This document shows positions 46,001-55,072 of a DNA stretch of 64,000 nt, one piece after another. The stretch covers positions 1 to 64,000 of the forward strand of contig DXFL01000020.1 in the NCBI GenBank assembly GCA_019114445.1, in the 5' to 3' direction. Position 1 is the stretch's first letter. Every line of letters starts with the position of its first letter. The translations under genes and the position numbers were made by a program. Under the pieces are notes generated by a model, which saw only the letters and a program-made list of their open reading frames with translations, was not told where the DNA came from and made no database searches. The stretch is from Candidatus Barnesiella excrementigallinarum. Lineage in GTDB: Bacteria; Bacteroidota; Bacteroidia; Bacteroidales; Barnesiellaceae.

Positions 46001-46363
46001 GACGAGCAAAGGGTCTCCTTTTTGGTTCAGCCGGTTGAGAACTTCGGTCCTCAATATTTCGGACGGCGGGTCGGGTTGCCCGTATTTAATGTCCCGTTTG
46101 TACCCCGATGGAAACAAGAGCACTCGATCGCTGCCGTTGAGCTGGACCAAGTCGTTATAGAGGTAGCCTGCTTCGTCCGGGTCGTTTGCAATAACTATAT
46201 GGGCTTGTTTATGGTTTAACAGATTGGAAAAGAGTAGTGCCGGCGCCGAGCCTTCGAGCCCGGGGACAAAAATATTCTTCTTCTTGTTGTCGTTGACAAG
46301 AGACAAAAACGCTTCACGCCTCGCCGGCGTGTTGAAAAGCGCAGAAAAATCTTGAATGTTCAT
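43019..46363 (-). CDS. mfd: Transcription-repair coupling factor Mfd
   Basis: Large ATP-driven translocase (1114 residues) that removes RNA polymerase stalled at lesions and recruits UvrA. The order is UvrB-like N-terminal region, RNA polymerase-interacting domain beginning GDYIVHVDHGIGRFGGL (about 440-510), helicase motor with Walker A CGDVGFGKTEIAIRAA and DEEQKFG box, QLRGRVGRS motif VI, and the C-terminal regulatory domain. Minus-strand TAatTTTG at 46389-46396 may be its -7 box. Its last 20 codons overlap the convergent mscS gene. Confidence 0.97.
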   Translation of the reverse strand: MNIQDFSALFNTPARREAFLSLVNDNKKKNIFVPGLEGSAPALLFSNLLNHKQAHIVIANDPDEAGYLYNDLVQLNGSDRVLLFPSGYKRDIKYGQPDPPSEILRTEVLNRLNQKGDPLLVVTYPEAIAEKVVPANTLSEQTLHIDKKKRYDMVALADQLREQGFEEVDYVYEPGQFAVRGSILDVFSYTNELPYRIDFFGKEVESIRTFEVETQLSTEKLDEAYIISNVCNHEGSGISILDFIEKNTVLICHNLSWAIDRISAIATESLSEQTLIAEEGDRYAMQKVVDAEAFKKKIFDFRRIDYGSASEASAPAVIRFNCTPQGVYHKNFDLVSQSFSQFIEKGYCIYILSDSEKQIERLQAIFEERGESITFTPVLKTLHEGFVDNDLKICCFTDHQIFDRFHKYTLKSEHARSGKLALSLKELNQIEVGDYIVHVDHGIGRFGGLIRTEINGKMQEVIKLTYQNDDIIFVSIHALHKLAKYRAKEGEAPRINKLGSGAWERMKEKTKGKMKEIARDLIKLYAARKQEKGFAFSPDSFLQQELEASFIYEDTPDQIKSTAEVKADMERERPMDRLICGDVGFGKTEIAIRAAFKATCDNKQVAVLVPTTVLAFQHFQTFKERLKEFPVRIEYLSRARKASEVKTILKDLADRKIDIIIGTHKLIGKDVKFNDLGLLIIDEEQKFGVAVKEKLKQMKVNVDTLTMSATPIPRTLQFSLMGARDLSVISTPPANRYPIQTEVHAFNDDIIKEAINFEMSRGGQIFFVNNRIPQLYELENTIHRLVPDARVVIGHGQMPPEKLEQAIIDFVNYDYDVLLATTIIESGIDMPNTNTIIINDAQNFGLSELHQLRGRVGRSNRKAFCYLLTPPRHTFSVDARRRLQAIESFSELGSGIHIAMQDLDIRGAGNLLGAEQSGFIADLGYETYQKILKEAVEELKNDEFSDLYYGADSDSKPEEFVSECTIESDLEILFPADYVPQESERISLYQELDNMEREADIRQFCERLEDRFGRIPHEAMELIRVVRLRRLARQLGIEKVGLKQSYMYLYFVSDEHVAYYQSAAFGRILAYLQKNPKQCKLREINGRRSLSIKEIISVESAVAVLEEMLQTDPV

Positions 46364-46444
46364 TCTTATAAACCGTCTAAACCGGAGGCAAAATTACACA
46401 TTATATTCTTATCGGGTGTTATGTGGTTGGGGCTGTTTTTCCCA

Positions 46445-49225
46445 TTAATGGGCTTCCAACCAGTTTGCGCCGGTTCCGCAATCGGCAAGTAAAGGCACTT
46501 GCAGGGAGTAGGCGTTTTCCATCTCTTCGCGAACGATTGCTTTTACTTGTTCCAATTCCTCGGCCGGGACATTGAAGTTGAGTTCGTCGTGTACTTGCAG
46601 AATCATACGGCTCTTGAGCTGTCCCTCTTCGAGTCGCCGGGCGATACGTATCATGGCTATCTTGATAATATCGGCGGCACTACCCTGTATGGGAGCGTTG
46701 ATGGCGTTTCGTTCGGCATATCCACGCACAACGCTGTTGTGGGAATGTATGTCGGGCAACATTCGCTTACGGCCACAGATGGTTTCGACAAATCCTTTTT
46801 CGCGGGCCACTTCGATGCTTCGGTTCATATATTCCTTAATTTGCGGATAGCTTTCGAAATAACCGTCGATAAGGGTTTTGGCTTCGCTTCGGGGAATGTT
46901 CAGCCGTTCGGCAAGGCCGAATACCGATATGCCGTAGATGATGCCGAAGTTGGCAGTCTTGGCCTTTCGGCGCATATCGGAAGTTACTTTGTCGATGGGG
47001 ATTTTGTAGATTTTTGCGGCCGTGGCGGCGTGGATGTCCGATCCTTCGCGGAATGCTTCTATCATGTGCCGGTCGCCGCTGAGGTGGGCCATGATACGCA
47101 ACTCGATTTGTGAATAGTCGGCCGAGAAAAAGACACAACCCGGATCGGGGACAAATGCCCGTCGTATTTCACGGCCTTCGTTGTCGCGGATAGGAATATT
47201 TTGCAGGTTGGGATTGCTCGAACTGAGCCGACCGGTTGCCGTAACCGTTTGGTTGAACGAGGTGTGTATTTTCCCTGTTTTGGGGTTAATCAATTCGGGT
47301 AGGGCATTGATGTAGGTACTGAGCAGTTTGCGAATACCCCGTTGGTCGAGGATTTTCCCCACAATGGGGTGGCGTGACCTGAGTTTTTCGAGAATCTCCT
47401 CGGTGGTGGAGTATTGTCCGGTTTTTGTCTTTTTGGCTTTTTCATCGATTTTAAGCCGTTCGAAAAGTATTTCGCCCACTTGTCGGGCCGAGCTTACGTT
47501 GAATGTGGTTCCGGCCAGTTGATAGATCTCCTGTTCGAGTTCTCCCAACCGTCGGGTAAGTAAGTCGGACGAACTTTTCAATTCCTCAATGTCGACATTG
47601 ACCCCGGTAATTTCCATGTCGGCAAGCACTCGCGTCAAAGGCATTTCGATTTCGTAGAAAAGTTTTTCCATCTTCTCGGCGGCCAACTCTTTTTCGAGGC
47701 GGTTTTTCAGTTGAAGCGTTACATCGGCATCTTCGGCGGCATACCGGCATACCTCCTCGACGGGTACTTGGCGCATGGAGAGTTGCTTTTTCCCTTTGGG
47801 ACCTATGAGCTCTTCGATAGGTACCGGCTTGTATTTCAAATAGATGTTGGCCAAATAGTCCATGTTGTGGTACTGTTCGGGTTGTAGCAGGTAGTGTGCG
47901 ACCATGGTGTCGAAGAAATCGCCTTTGACGTTTATGCCGTAGTTGTGCAGGACAATGTAGTCGTATTTGATGTTTTGGCCGATTTTTAAGGACTTCGGAT
48001 TTTCCAAAGCCGATTTGAAGATATTTACCGTTTCGTGTGCCTTTGTCCTATCTTCGGGAATGGGAATGTAGTAGGCCTCGTGCTCTTTCATGGCAAACGA
48101 CATACCTACCAACTCCACGTTCATGGGATCTATGCCGGTTGTTTCGGTGTCGAAGGCAAAGGCCGGCGCGCAAGCGAGCAGAGCCGCCAAGTCCCACATT
48201 TTCTCGGCCGTGTCGACGAGGTGGTATTTGTGGGGGGTAGATGAAATATCGGTAAAGGCTGTTTCGGGTATACTCTTTTCCTCCGGTTCGGGTTCGGGCG
48301 TTTGGTCGAAAAGCGACGGTTGTGCGGCCCGTTTGGGGGCAGCAGCCATTGGCTGATTACCCAATACCCGTTCGGTAAGGTTACGGAACTCCAACTCTTC
48401 GAAAATGGGACGCAGTTTTTCGCTGTCGACAGGTTCGCGACGGAGTGATTTTTCGTCGAAGGCGAGGGGAACATCGGTGCGAATGGTCGCCAAAAATTTT
48501 GAAAATTCTATTTGGGAGCGGTTTTCTTCGATCTTGTTTTTCAAAGCACCTTTCAGCTCTTCGGTATGAGCCAACAGGTTTTCTATACCGCCAAAATCGG
48601 TTATGAGTTTGATGGCCGTCTTTTCGCCTACGCCGGGACAGCCGGGAATATTGTCGGAGCTGTCGCCCATGAGACCCAGTATGTCGATGACCTGTTCGGG
48701 CGATTGAATGTTGTATTTGGCTTTGATCTCTTCGGGCCCTAACACTTCGAAATCGCCGCCGAATTTGGGGCGGTACATGAAAATGTGTGGCGAAACCAAC
48801 TGTCCGTAGTCTTTGTCGGGAGTCATCATGTAGGTGTCGAAACCCTCTTTTTCGGCGAGTTTTGCCAATGTCCCTATTACATCGTCGGCTTCGAAACCGG
48901 GAACTTCGAGAATGGGAATGTTGTAGGCGTTGATAATCTCTTTGATAATAGGTACCGAGTAGCGTATCACTTCGGGTGTTTCCTCGCGTTGGGCTTTATA
49001 TTGTTCGTAGGCTTCGTGTCGGAATGTGGGGCCTTGCGGGTCGAACCCGACAGCTATATGTGAGGGGTTTTCTTTTTTGAGAACTTCTTCGAGGGTATTG
49101 ACGAACCCCAAAATGGCTGAGGTGTTTATACCTTTGGAATTGATTCTCGGATTTTTGATAAACGCATAATACGAGCGGTAAATGAGCGCGTAAGCATCCA
49201 ATAAAAATAGTCGTTTTTCGGGCAT
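46445..49225 (-). CDS. polA: DNA polymerase I
   Basis: A 926-residue repair and Okazaki-fragment polymerase. The 5' nuclease domain occupies about 1-260 (FLLDAYALIYRSYYAF, GLMGDSSDNIPGCPGVGEKT). The 3'-5' exonuclease looks active because its acidic motifs are intact (FAFDTETTGID, IGQNIKYDYIVL, YAAEDADVT). The polymerase domain (about 540-926) has FFSADYSQIELRIMAHLSGD, RRKAKTANFGIIYGIS and QVHDELNF. The linker (about 290-330) is Pro/Glu-rich. It lies 81 bases upstream of mfd on the same strand. Confidence 0.97.
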   Translation of the reverse strand: MPEKRLFLLDAYALIYRSYYAFIKNPRINSKGINTSAILGFVNTLEEVLKKENPSHIAVGFDPQGPTFRHEAYEQYKAQREETPEVIRYSVPIIKEIINAYNIPILEVPGFEADDVIGTLAKLAEKEGFDTYMMTPDKDYGQLVSPHIFMYRPKFGGDFEVLGPEEIKAKYNIQSPEQVIDILGLMGDSSDNIPGCPGVGEKTAIKLITDFGGIENLLAHTEELKGALKNKIEENRSQIEFSKFLATIRTDVPLAFDEKSLRREPVDSEKLRPIFEELEFRNLTERVLGNQPMAAAPKRAAQPSLFDQTPEPEPEEKSIPETAFTDISSTPHKYHLVDTAEKMWDLAALLACAPAFAFDTETTGIDPMNVELVGMSFAMKEHEAYYIPIPEDRTKAHETVNIFKSALENPKSLKIGQNIKYDYIVLHNYGINVKGDFFDTMVAHYLLQPEQYHNMDYLANIYLKYKPVPIEELIGPKGKKQLSMRQVPVEEVCRYAAEDADVTLQLKNRLEKELAAEKMEKLFYEIEMPLTRVLADMEITGVNVDIEELKSSSDLLTRRLGELEQEIYQLAGTTFNVSSARQVGEILFERLKIDEKAKKTKTGQYSTTEEILEKLRSRHPIVGKILDQRGIRKLLSTYINALPELINPKTGKIHTSFNQTVTATGRLSSSNPNLQNIPIRDNEGREIRRAFVPDPGCVFFSADYSQIELRIMAHLSGDRHMIEAFREGSDIHAATAAKIYKIPIDKVTSDMRRKAKTANFGIIYGISVFGLAERLNIPRSEAKTLIDGYFESYPQIKEYMNRSIEVAREKGFVETICGRKRMLPDIHSHNSVVRGYAERNAINAPIQGSAADIIKIAMIRIARRLEEGQLKSRMILQVHDELNFNVPAEELEQVKAIVREEMENAYSLQVPLLADCGTGANWLEAH

Positions 49226-49335
49226 AAGGATATGCTATTTGTAGATAAGAATTAAAAAAGCGTCTTTGCAATGCGGTAAAATTACGATAAAAATACGGAT
49301 TCTTTTGTTTTATTACTATTTTTGCAGCAGAATAA

Positions 49336-50319
49336 ATGAATATGGACAAACTTTTTATCATACGGCAGCCTATCGCCAACGAACTTGCTTTGTTGAATGA
49401 AACTCTGACCGAATCTTTACATACGAACAGCCCTCTGATGAATGAGGTGATTCAAGTTTATTTGGAAAGCAAAGGTAAACAGATTCGGCCTATATTGGTA
49501 TTGCTGTGTGCGAAATTGTTCGGAGATGTGCCCCGTGCGGCTATCGATGCCGCAGCTTCGTTGGAGATGTTGCACAATGCCAGCTTGATTCACGACGATG
49601 TGGTAGACGAATCGCAAAAGCGTCGAGGACTTCCTACAATCAACCATTTGTATGACAATCGTATAGCGGTGCTTACAGGCGATTACTTTGTGTCGTGTGC
49701 TTTGGCGTGTTCGATAAAGACGAATAAGATGCCTATTGTCTCTTGCTTGGGTATTTTGGGCCGGGATTTGGCTCGTGGCGAGATAGACCAATTATCGAAT
49801 GCCCGCAATCATTTGCTCGATGAGGCAGCCTATTTCGAGGTAATTCGCCGCAAGACGGCTTCACTGTTTTACGCTTGTATGCAGGTGGGGGCGTTGGCGG
49901 CAAATGCTCCGGTTCCGATGGTCGAGCGGTTGAGCCTTTTCGGCGAGAAGTTAGGCCTTTGTTTCCAGATAAAAGACGATATATTCGATTATTACGAAGA
50001 TAAGGTTATCGGTAAACCCACTGGTAACGATTTGCGGGAAGGTAAAGTCACATTACCGTTGATTTATGCTATTACACATGGTGAAGGATCGGAAAATGAA
50101 CGTATGAGAACTTTGTTATTAAACGAGGAATCTTTGTCGGCCGAGGAGGTGCATACCCTTATCGAATATGCCAAGCGAGAGGGAGGTATCGAATATGCTT
50201 ACGAGACGATGAAACGGATACGCAACGAAGCTGTGGCATTGCTTGCCGATTTCCCGCCGTCGGATATTGTCGATGCGTTGATTGCTATTTTGGATTATAC
50301 GATAGACCGCGAGAAATAA
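49336..50319 (+). CDS. Trans-polyprenyl diphosphate synthase
   Basis: Elongates allylic diphosphates with isopentenyl diphosphate to make long-chain prenyl diphosphate for quinones or lipid carriers; 327 residues, cytoplasmic. The first aspartate-rich motif is LIHDDVVDES with the GKQIRP substrate site before it, and the second is QIKDDIFDYYED. The residues just before the first motif (AASLEMLHNASLIHDD) are medium-sized, in keeping with a long-chain (octaprenyl-type) enzyme, though chain length is a guess. A TAttTTTG element at 49317-49324 precedes the ATG by 11 bases. Confidence 0.92.
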   Translation: MNMDKLFIIRQPIANELALLNETLTESLHTNSPLMNEVIQVYLESKGKQIRPILVLLCAKLFGDVPRAAIDAAASLEMLHNASLIHDDVVDESQKRRGLPTINHLYDNRIAVLTGDYFVSCALACSIKTNKMPIVSCLGILGRDLARGEIDQLSNARNHLLDEAAYFEVIRRKTASLFYACMQVGALAANAPVPMVERLSLFGEKLGLCFQIKDDIFDYYEDKVIGKPTGNDLREGKVTLPLIYAITHGEGSENERMRTLLLNEESLSAEEVHTLIEYAKREGGIEYAYETMKRIRNEAVALLADFPPSDIVDALIAILDYTIDREK

Positions 50320-50334
50320 GATTGAAAACATAGT

Positions 50335-50379
50335 ATATCATAAAAAAGGCTCGATTTTATCGAGCCTTTTTTATGATAT
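50335..50379. terminator. Bidirectional terminator between prenyl synthase and nucleoside kinase
   Basis: A perfect 21-bp stem (50335-50355 with 50359-50379) with a TTT loop. The core GGCTCGAT is flanked by A6 on one side and T6 on the other, so it works as an intrinsic terminator on both strands. Confidence 0.92.
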
Positions 50380-50389
50380 TGATACCCAT

Positions 50390-52063
50390 TTAGTATTTGA
50401 AACTGCTGCCGCCGAGGAACTCGCGAAGTAGCGAAGTTGGTGGTATCTCACGCTGGTTGATAGATTGGAAGTAACCGAGGAAGCGGAGTAGGCGGTGAGC
50501 TTCGGCATATTCGTGGCAGTCGTGAGGTACGGCACTGAGTATGGGCTGTGCATAGTCTTTCATGACAGCCAATTCGAAGAGAAGCGACGAGTTGAACATG
50601 GCGTCGGCATTCTCCTGATAGGGGAATATCCATTTCTCTTCGCCCCGTCTCACACTCCTCCAGCGGGCAATGGTGCTTTGAGCCGAAGCCCCGCGATATT
50701 TGAAGTCGCGGATAATGCGTCGAAGCAGTCGGTTGTCGGCGGTAGGTATCCAGTTGTGGTCGTCGATGGAGATGGTTGTGAGAGCCGAAACGTAAATACG
50801 ATATTTCAAATTCGGTTTGATTTGGGGGGTGAGATCGGGATTCAGCCCGTGTATGCCTTCGAGAATAAGTACGGCCCCTTCGTCTAATTTCAAGGTATTG
50901 CCTCGGTATTCCCGGTTTCCGGTTTCGAAATTGTAGGTGGGTAGTTGAATGGTTTCGCCCTGCAACAGCCGGTTGAGGTCCTTGTTGAAAAGGTCGAGGT
51001 CGAGAGCATAGAGCGATTCGTAGTCGTAGTCGCCTGTTTCGTCACGCGGAGTATCTTCGCGGTTGACAAAATAGTTGTCGAGCGAGATGGCTACCGGTTT
51101 CAGCAAATTGGTCATGAGTTGTATGGAGAGCCTCTTCGAGAAGGTTGTTTTTCCCGATGAAGAGGGTCCCGAAATAAGTACTATGCGAGTGCCGTTTTCG
51201 TGGTAGCGTTTGGTAATGTCGTCGGCTATCCGGCCTATTTTCTTTTCGTGCAGAGCCTCGGCTACTTTGATAAGATCGGTGGCCTGTCGTGTTTCCACTG
51301 CTTTGTTCAGGTCGCCGATGTTGCTCAATCCTATGATATGGTTGAACGTGAGATACTCTTTGAATGCATTCAGCATTTTTTCTTGTGGCTCGATAGGCGC
51401 AAGTTGCTGCGGGTCGTAGGGGACAGGGGGAACCAACAGAACCCCGCCGTTGTATTTTACCAAATCGAACCCTTGTAAATACCCGGTTGAGGGGGTTAGC
51501 CAACTGTAATAGGAGTCGGCCAATCCGTCGAGGGTGTGATATTGGGTATAAAGCGGACGTGTGGTTTGTAACAGTTTTATTTTATCGAACATACCTTGTG
51601 CCCGGAATATTTCTATGGCTTTGGTAGTGTGGCATTCTATTTTTTTGAAAGGGATATCGGCCTCGATAATTTGTGTCATACGACGTTTGATTTTTTCGAT
51701 GAATTCGGGCTCGATAGCTTTTTTGTTGTCGAGTAGACAGTAATATCCGTGCGAGAGGGAGTGCTCTATGCGCAGGCGGGTTCCCGGTAAAATATTGTTG
51801 ATCGCTTTGTACATGACAAAGCAGAGCGAGCGAACGTATGTGCGCATTCCCGACGGGTGTGAAATATCGAGGAACTCGATGTCTTTGGGCCCGAATACCC
51901 GGTATCTCAGCTCTTCGGTTTTGTTGTTGACATAAGCACACACGGGACGATGAGCCAATTGGGGCTTTGCCAAGTTATAAATTTCGAGGAGGGTTTCACC
52001 TCCGTTTACACGAATCGTTTGTCGAGTGTTTACACAGTAAACGTCAAATTGTTCTTTTTCCAT
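50390..52063 (-). CDS. Nucleoside kinase with N-terminal TGS and ThrRS-like domains (uridine kinase type)
   Basis: A 557-residue fusion. An N-terminal TGS domain (about 5-65) is followed by a region like the second domain of threonyl-tRNA synthetase (about 70-240), including an HxxxH motif at His101/His105 (HSLSHGYYC). The C-terminal half is a uridine kinase/phosphoribulokinase P-loop kinase with Walker A GPSSSGKTT (298-306), DNYFVNREDTPRDETGDYDY, and LEGIHGLNP. The enzyme probably phosphorylates uridine or cytidine; the role of the synthetase-like part is unknown. A small GAGGAG/CTCCTC hairpin (52076-52096) lies in the leader. Confidence 0.88.
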   Translation of the reverse strand: MEKEQFDVYCVNTRQTIRVNGGETLLEIYNLAKPQLAHRPVCAYVNNKTEELRYRVFGPKDIEFLDISHPSGMRTYVRSLCFVMYKAINNILPGTRLRIEHSLSHGYYCLLDNKKAIEPEFIEKIKRRMTQIIEADIPFKKIECHTTKAIEIFRAQGMFDKIKLLQTTRPLYTQYHTLDGLADSYYSWLTPSTGYLQGFDLVKYNGGVLLVPPVPYDPQQLAPIEPQEKMLNAFKEYLTFNHIIGLSNIGDLNKAVETRQATDLIKVAEALHEKKIGRIADDITKRYHENGTRIVLISGPSSSGKTTFSKRLSIQLMTNLLKPVAISLDNYFVNREDTPRDETGDYDYESLYALDLDLFNKDLNRLLQGETIQLPTYNFETGNREYRGNTLKLDEGAVLILEGIHGLNPDLTPQIKPNLKYRIYVSALTTISIDDHNWIPTADNRLLRRIIRDFKYRGASAQSTIARWRSVRRGEEKWIFPYQENADAMFNSSLLFELAVMKDYAQPILSAVPHDCHEYAEAHRLLRFLGYFQSINQREIPPTSLLREFLGGSSFKY

Positions 52064-52244
52064 AATGTTTATAGGGAGGAGATTTTATAGCTCCTCTTAT
52101 TGTTAAGAAAGGTAAAATAGTGATATTTTACCCTATATAAAATTTTTATTTGTATAATTTTGCAAAGGAATGGTTTCATAGATGCAAATTGTGAGCTAAA
52201 TATACCACAAAGCGTGTAATAAAACAACTATTTAAGAAACTTTT

Positions 52245-54068
52245 ATGGACTATACATTTCTGGACTTCTTGACCTTAATCGGGTCGGTGGGTTTGTTCCT
52301 ATATGGAATGAAAGTCATGAGTGAAGGGTTACAGAAGGTGGCAGGCGACAGATTGCGTAATATCCTTGCTGTCATGACTAAAAATCGGTTTTCAGGAATG
52401 TTGACCGGTATTTTGATAACGGCGTTAATCCAAAGTTCGTCTGCTTCGACGGTAATGGTTGTGAGCTTTGTGAATGCCGGATTGATGACGCTGGGGCAGT
52501 CGATGGCCGTTATCATGGGTGCAAACGTAGGTACGACGGTGACGGCGTGGATAATCTCTATTTTCGGGTTTAAAGTCAATATTACACTGTTTGCGCTTCC
52601 GTTGATTGGGGTGGGTACTCCATTGTTGTTCTCGAAAAATAGCACCCGTAAGTCGTGGGGTGAATTCCTCATCGGTTTCTCGTTCCTCTTCATGGGGCTT
52701 GATTATTTGAATCATTCGGTTCCCGATTTAAAAAGCAATCCCGAAATATTCGAGTTTTTGACCTCTTATACACAATTGGGTTTCCTTTCCATTCTGATAT
52801 TCTGTGCCGTGGGTGCAATCGTGACGATGATTGTGCAGGCGTCGAGTGCGACATTGGCCATTTCGTTGATCATGTGTAGTAAGGGGTGGATAACTTTCGA
52901 TATAGCGGCAGCTTTGATTTTGGGTAGTAATATTGGTACAACGATTACTCCGTTATTGGCATCTATCAGTGCGAATGTGTCGGCCAAGCGGGCAGCTATG
53001 GGACACCTGCTTTTCAACGTGTTGGGTTCGGTGTGGACGTTGGTTCTGTATTATCCGTTTATCCGTTTTATTGTGTGGATATGTACTTCGTTGGGAGTGG
53101 GCAATCCGAACGACTTGATGGCGTTTGTGGTGAGCAACGAGCAGTCCAATCCGGCATTGATCAATGCCTTGAACAATGGAGAAGTTTTGGATACTCCCGG
53201 CTTTGAACAACAAAAGGCTCATTTTGCTGCGATGCAGTTCTCGGTTTCGTTTGGATTGTCGATGTTCCATACGGTCTTTAATGTAATAAACGTGACGATA
53301 ATGATTTGGTTCACGGGATTATATGAAAAGATTGTTACTCGCTTGGTGCGTATAAAAGACAAGAACGAGGAAGAGTTCCAGTTGAAATTCATTTCGCGGG
53401 GTATGTTGTCGGCTTCGGAATTGAATCTGCCTCAGGCTCATCAGGAGATTGCCGTGTATGCCGAACGGGTACAGCGAATGTTTGGTATGGTGAAAGATTT
53501 GCTGCACGAGAAAGAGGGTAGCGAAGCATATTTGAAACTTTATAACCGCATCGAAAAGTACGAACAGATATGCGACCGTATGGAGTTGGAGATTGCCGAT
53601 TTCTTGAACTTGGTAGTAGGCGGTCGATTGAGTTTTGAAGGAAAGATGAGGGTGAACAGTATGTTGTCGGTGGTGACCGAGATAGAGAGCATTGGCGATT
53701 GCTGTTACCATTTGGCCCGGACTTTGCAACGTAAGCAAGATTCGCACATCGAATTTAACGACGAAATTGTCAACAATATCGATGCGATGTTCAAACTTAA
53801 TTCCGAAGCGCTTTCCAATATGGTACACCTTCTTTCGAGCAACGAACCTACGATGAATGATATAATGATTTCATATAACAAGGAGTGCGAGATAAACAAC
53901 TATCGTAACCAATTACGTATGTCCAATATCGAAAATGTGAACAACAAGCATTACGAATATCAGTCGGGTATATACTATATGGATGTGATTTCGGAGTGTG
54001 AGCGGTTGGGCGATTATATCATTAACGTGGTCGATGCCATTAAACAACAGCATGAAAGACATTTTTGA
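52245..54068 (+). CDS. Na+/phosphate cotransporter with PhoU-like domain
   Basis: Inner-membrane Na/Pi symporter, 607 residues. The two inverted repeats carry the family motifs ALIQSSSASTVMVVSF (about 61-76) and IVQASSATLAISLIM (about 190-205). After the last transmembrane helix (around 370) a helical C-terminal domain of about 200 residues resembles PhoU, as in many bacterial NptA-like proteins. Sixteen bases or so of the leader may follow a TAatTTTG box at 52156-52163, but no -33 element was found. Confidence 0.91.
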   Translation: MDYTFLDFLTLIGSVGLFLYGMKVMSEGLQKVAGDRLRNILAVMTKNRFSGMLTGILITALIQSSSASTVMVVSFVNAGLMTLGQSMAVIMGANVGTTVTAWIISIFGFKVNITLFALPLIGVGTPLLFSKNSTRKSWGEFLIGFSFLFMGLDYLNHSVPDLKSNPEIFEFLTSYTQLGFLSILIFCAVGAIVTMIVQASSATLAISLIMCSKGWITFDIAAALILGSNIGTTITPLLASISANVSAKRAAMGHLLFNVLGSVWTLVLYYPFIRFIVWICTSLGVGNPNDLMAFVVSNEQSNPALINALNNGEVLDTPGFEQQKAHFAAMQFSVSFGLSMFHTVFNVINVTIMIWFTGLYEKIVTRLVRIKDKNEEEFQLKFISRGMLSASELNLPQAHQEIAVYAERVQRMFGMVKDLLHEKEGSEAYLKLYNRIEKYEQICDRMELEIADFLNLVVGGRLSFEGKMRVNSMLSVVTEIESIGDCCYHLARTLQRKQDSHIEFNDEIVNNIDAMFKLNSEALSNMVHLLSSNEPTMNDIMISYNKECEINNYRNQLRMSNIENVNNKHYEYQSGIYYMDVISECERLGDYIINVVDAIKQQHERHF

Positions 54069-54090
54069 AAATAAATAGAATCCTATAATA

Positions 54091-54130
54091 CACCAGCGCG
54101 CCTCGGGAAGTTCCCTGAGGCGCGCTGGTG
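54091..54130. terminator. Bidirectional hairpin between Na/Pi transporter and sirtuin genes
   Basis: Bases 54091-54104 pair perfectly with 54117-54130 (arm CACCAGCGCGCCTC), and the stem continues inward through a G-U pair and GGG/CCC. Very GC-rich compared with the surroundings. No long T-tract follows. Confidence 0.75.
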
Positions 54131-54143
54131 TTGTTGGCAGGAA

Positions 54144-54836
54144 CTATTGCCGTAGTAACTTTATCAATTCGGCCACCCCTTCCGAAGCACCTTTTTGAAT
54201 CACGTGGACCAGTCGGTTTCCCGGAACCTTTACCTCTTTGGGATCGATAAGGTAGATAGGGACTTGTGACCGCACGTAGTGGAGCAGCCCGGCAGCCGGA
54301 TAGACGTTTAGCGAGGTCCCTATCACTACGAATATATCGGCTTGTTCGGCAATGGCGATGGCCGGTTCTATCATGGGAACGGCTTCGCCAAACCATACGA
54401 TATGGGGTCTCAACCGGTCTCCGTACGAATCGGTTTCGTCGGGAGCTATCTCGTAGTGGTCGGGCGAAAGTTCGTAGACACGGCTTTCGTCTTTTACCGA
54501 GCGCACTTTGGTAAGTTCGCCATGCAGGTGAATGATACGAGTGCTACCGGCACGTTCGTGCAGGTTGTCGACATTCTGGGTAATGATGGTCACATCGAAA
54601 TCTTTTTCGAGTTCGGCAAGGCCAATATGCCCTTTATTCGGTTCGACGGTTAGTAGTTCCTTGCGCCTTTTGTTGTAAAAGCCTTGTACCAAAGCCGGAT
54701 TTTTGGCCCATCCTTCGGGGGTAGCTACCTCTTCTACGGGATAACGATCCCACAGGCCGCCGCTGTCGCGGAATGTAGAAAGCCCGCTTTCTACGCTCAT
54801 TCCGGCACCTGTCAAAACAACCAGTTTCTTTTTCAT
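54144..54836 (-). CDS. Sir2-family NAD-dependent protein deacylase lacking zinc cysteines
   Basis: A 230-residue sirtuin. NAD-binding motifs GAGMSVESGLSTFRD, TQNVDNLHERAG and GTSLNVYP are intact, with catalytic His105 in LHGEL. Tyr54 and Arg57 (YNKR) match the YxxR motif that lets SIRT5/CobB-type enzymes accept succinyl or malonyl lysine. The region that normally holds four zinc-binding cysteines (after HGEL, to RPHIVWFGE) contains none, so this is a zinc-free variant. Deacylase activity is inferred from the family. Confidence 0.92.
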   Translation of the reverse strand: MKKKLVVLTGAGMSVESGLSTFRDSGGLWDRYPVEEVATPEGWAKNPALVQGFYNKRRKELLTVEPNKGHIGLAELEKDFDVTIITQNVDNLHERAGSTRIIHLHGELTKVRSVKDESRVYELSPDHYEIAPDETDSYGDRLRPHIVWFGEAVPMIEPAIAIAEQADIFVVIGTSLNVYPAAGLLHYVRSQVPIYLIDPKEVKVPGNRLVHVIQKGASEGVAELIKLLRQ

Positions 54837-55072
54837 GATTATACCTGTTTAATGATCGACGGATTAAAAACAATTCAGATAAAATTAAAATAAATCGTCG
54901 ACGAACGCAAGAATTTCATAAAAATATTGTACTTCGGGTAATCGAAAGGTACTATTCGGTAGGAATTATGTTTTTTTTTAAGGAGAATTTATTGAATTAA
55001 GTATAAAAGCCCTATCTTCGCCAAGCAAATATGGTTATTATGTTTGCTTAAAAATACAATAGATAAAGAAAA

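Noticed and set aside
52076..52096. Leader hairpin of the nucleoside kinase as a riboswitch
   Set aside because: Only a 6-bp stem; too small and without any recognisable aptamer.
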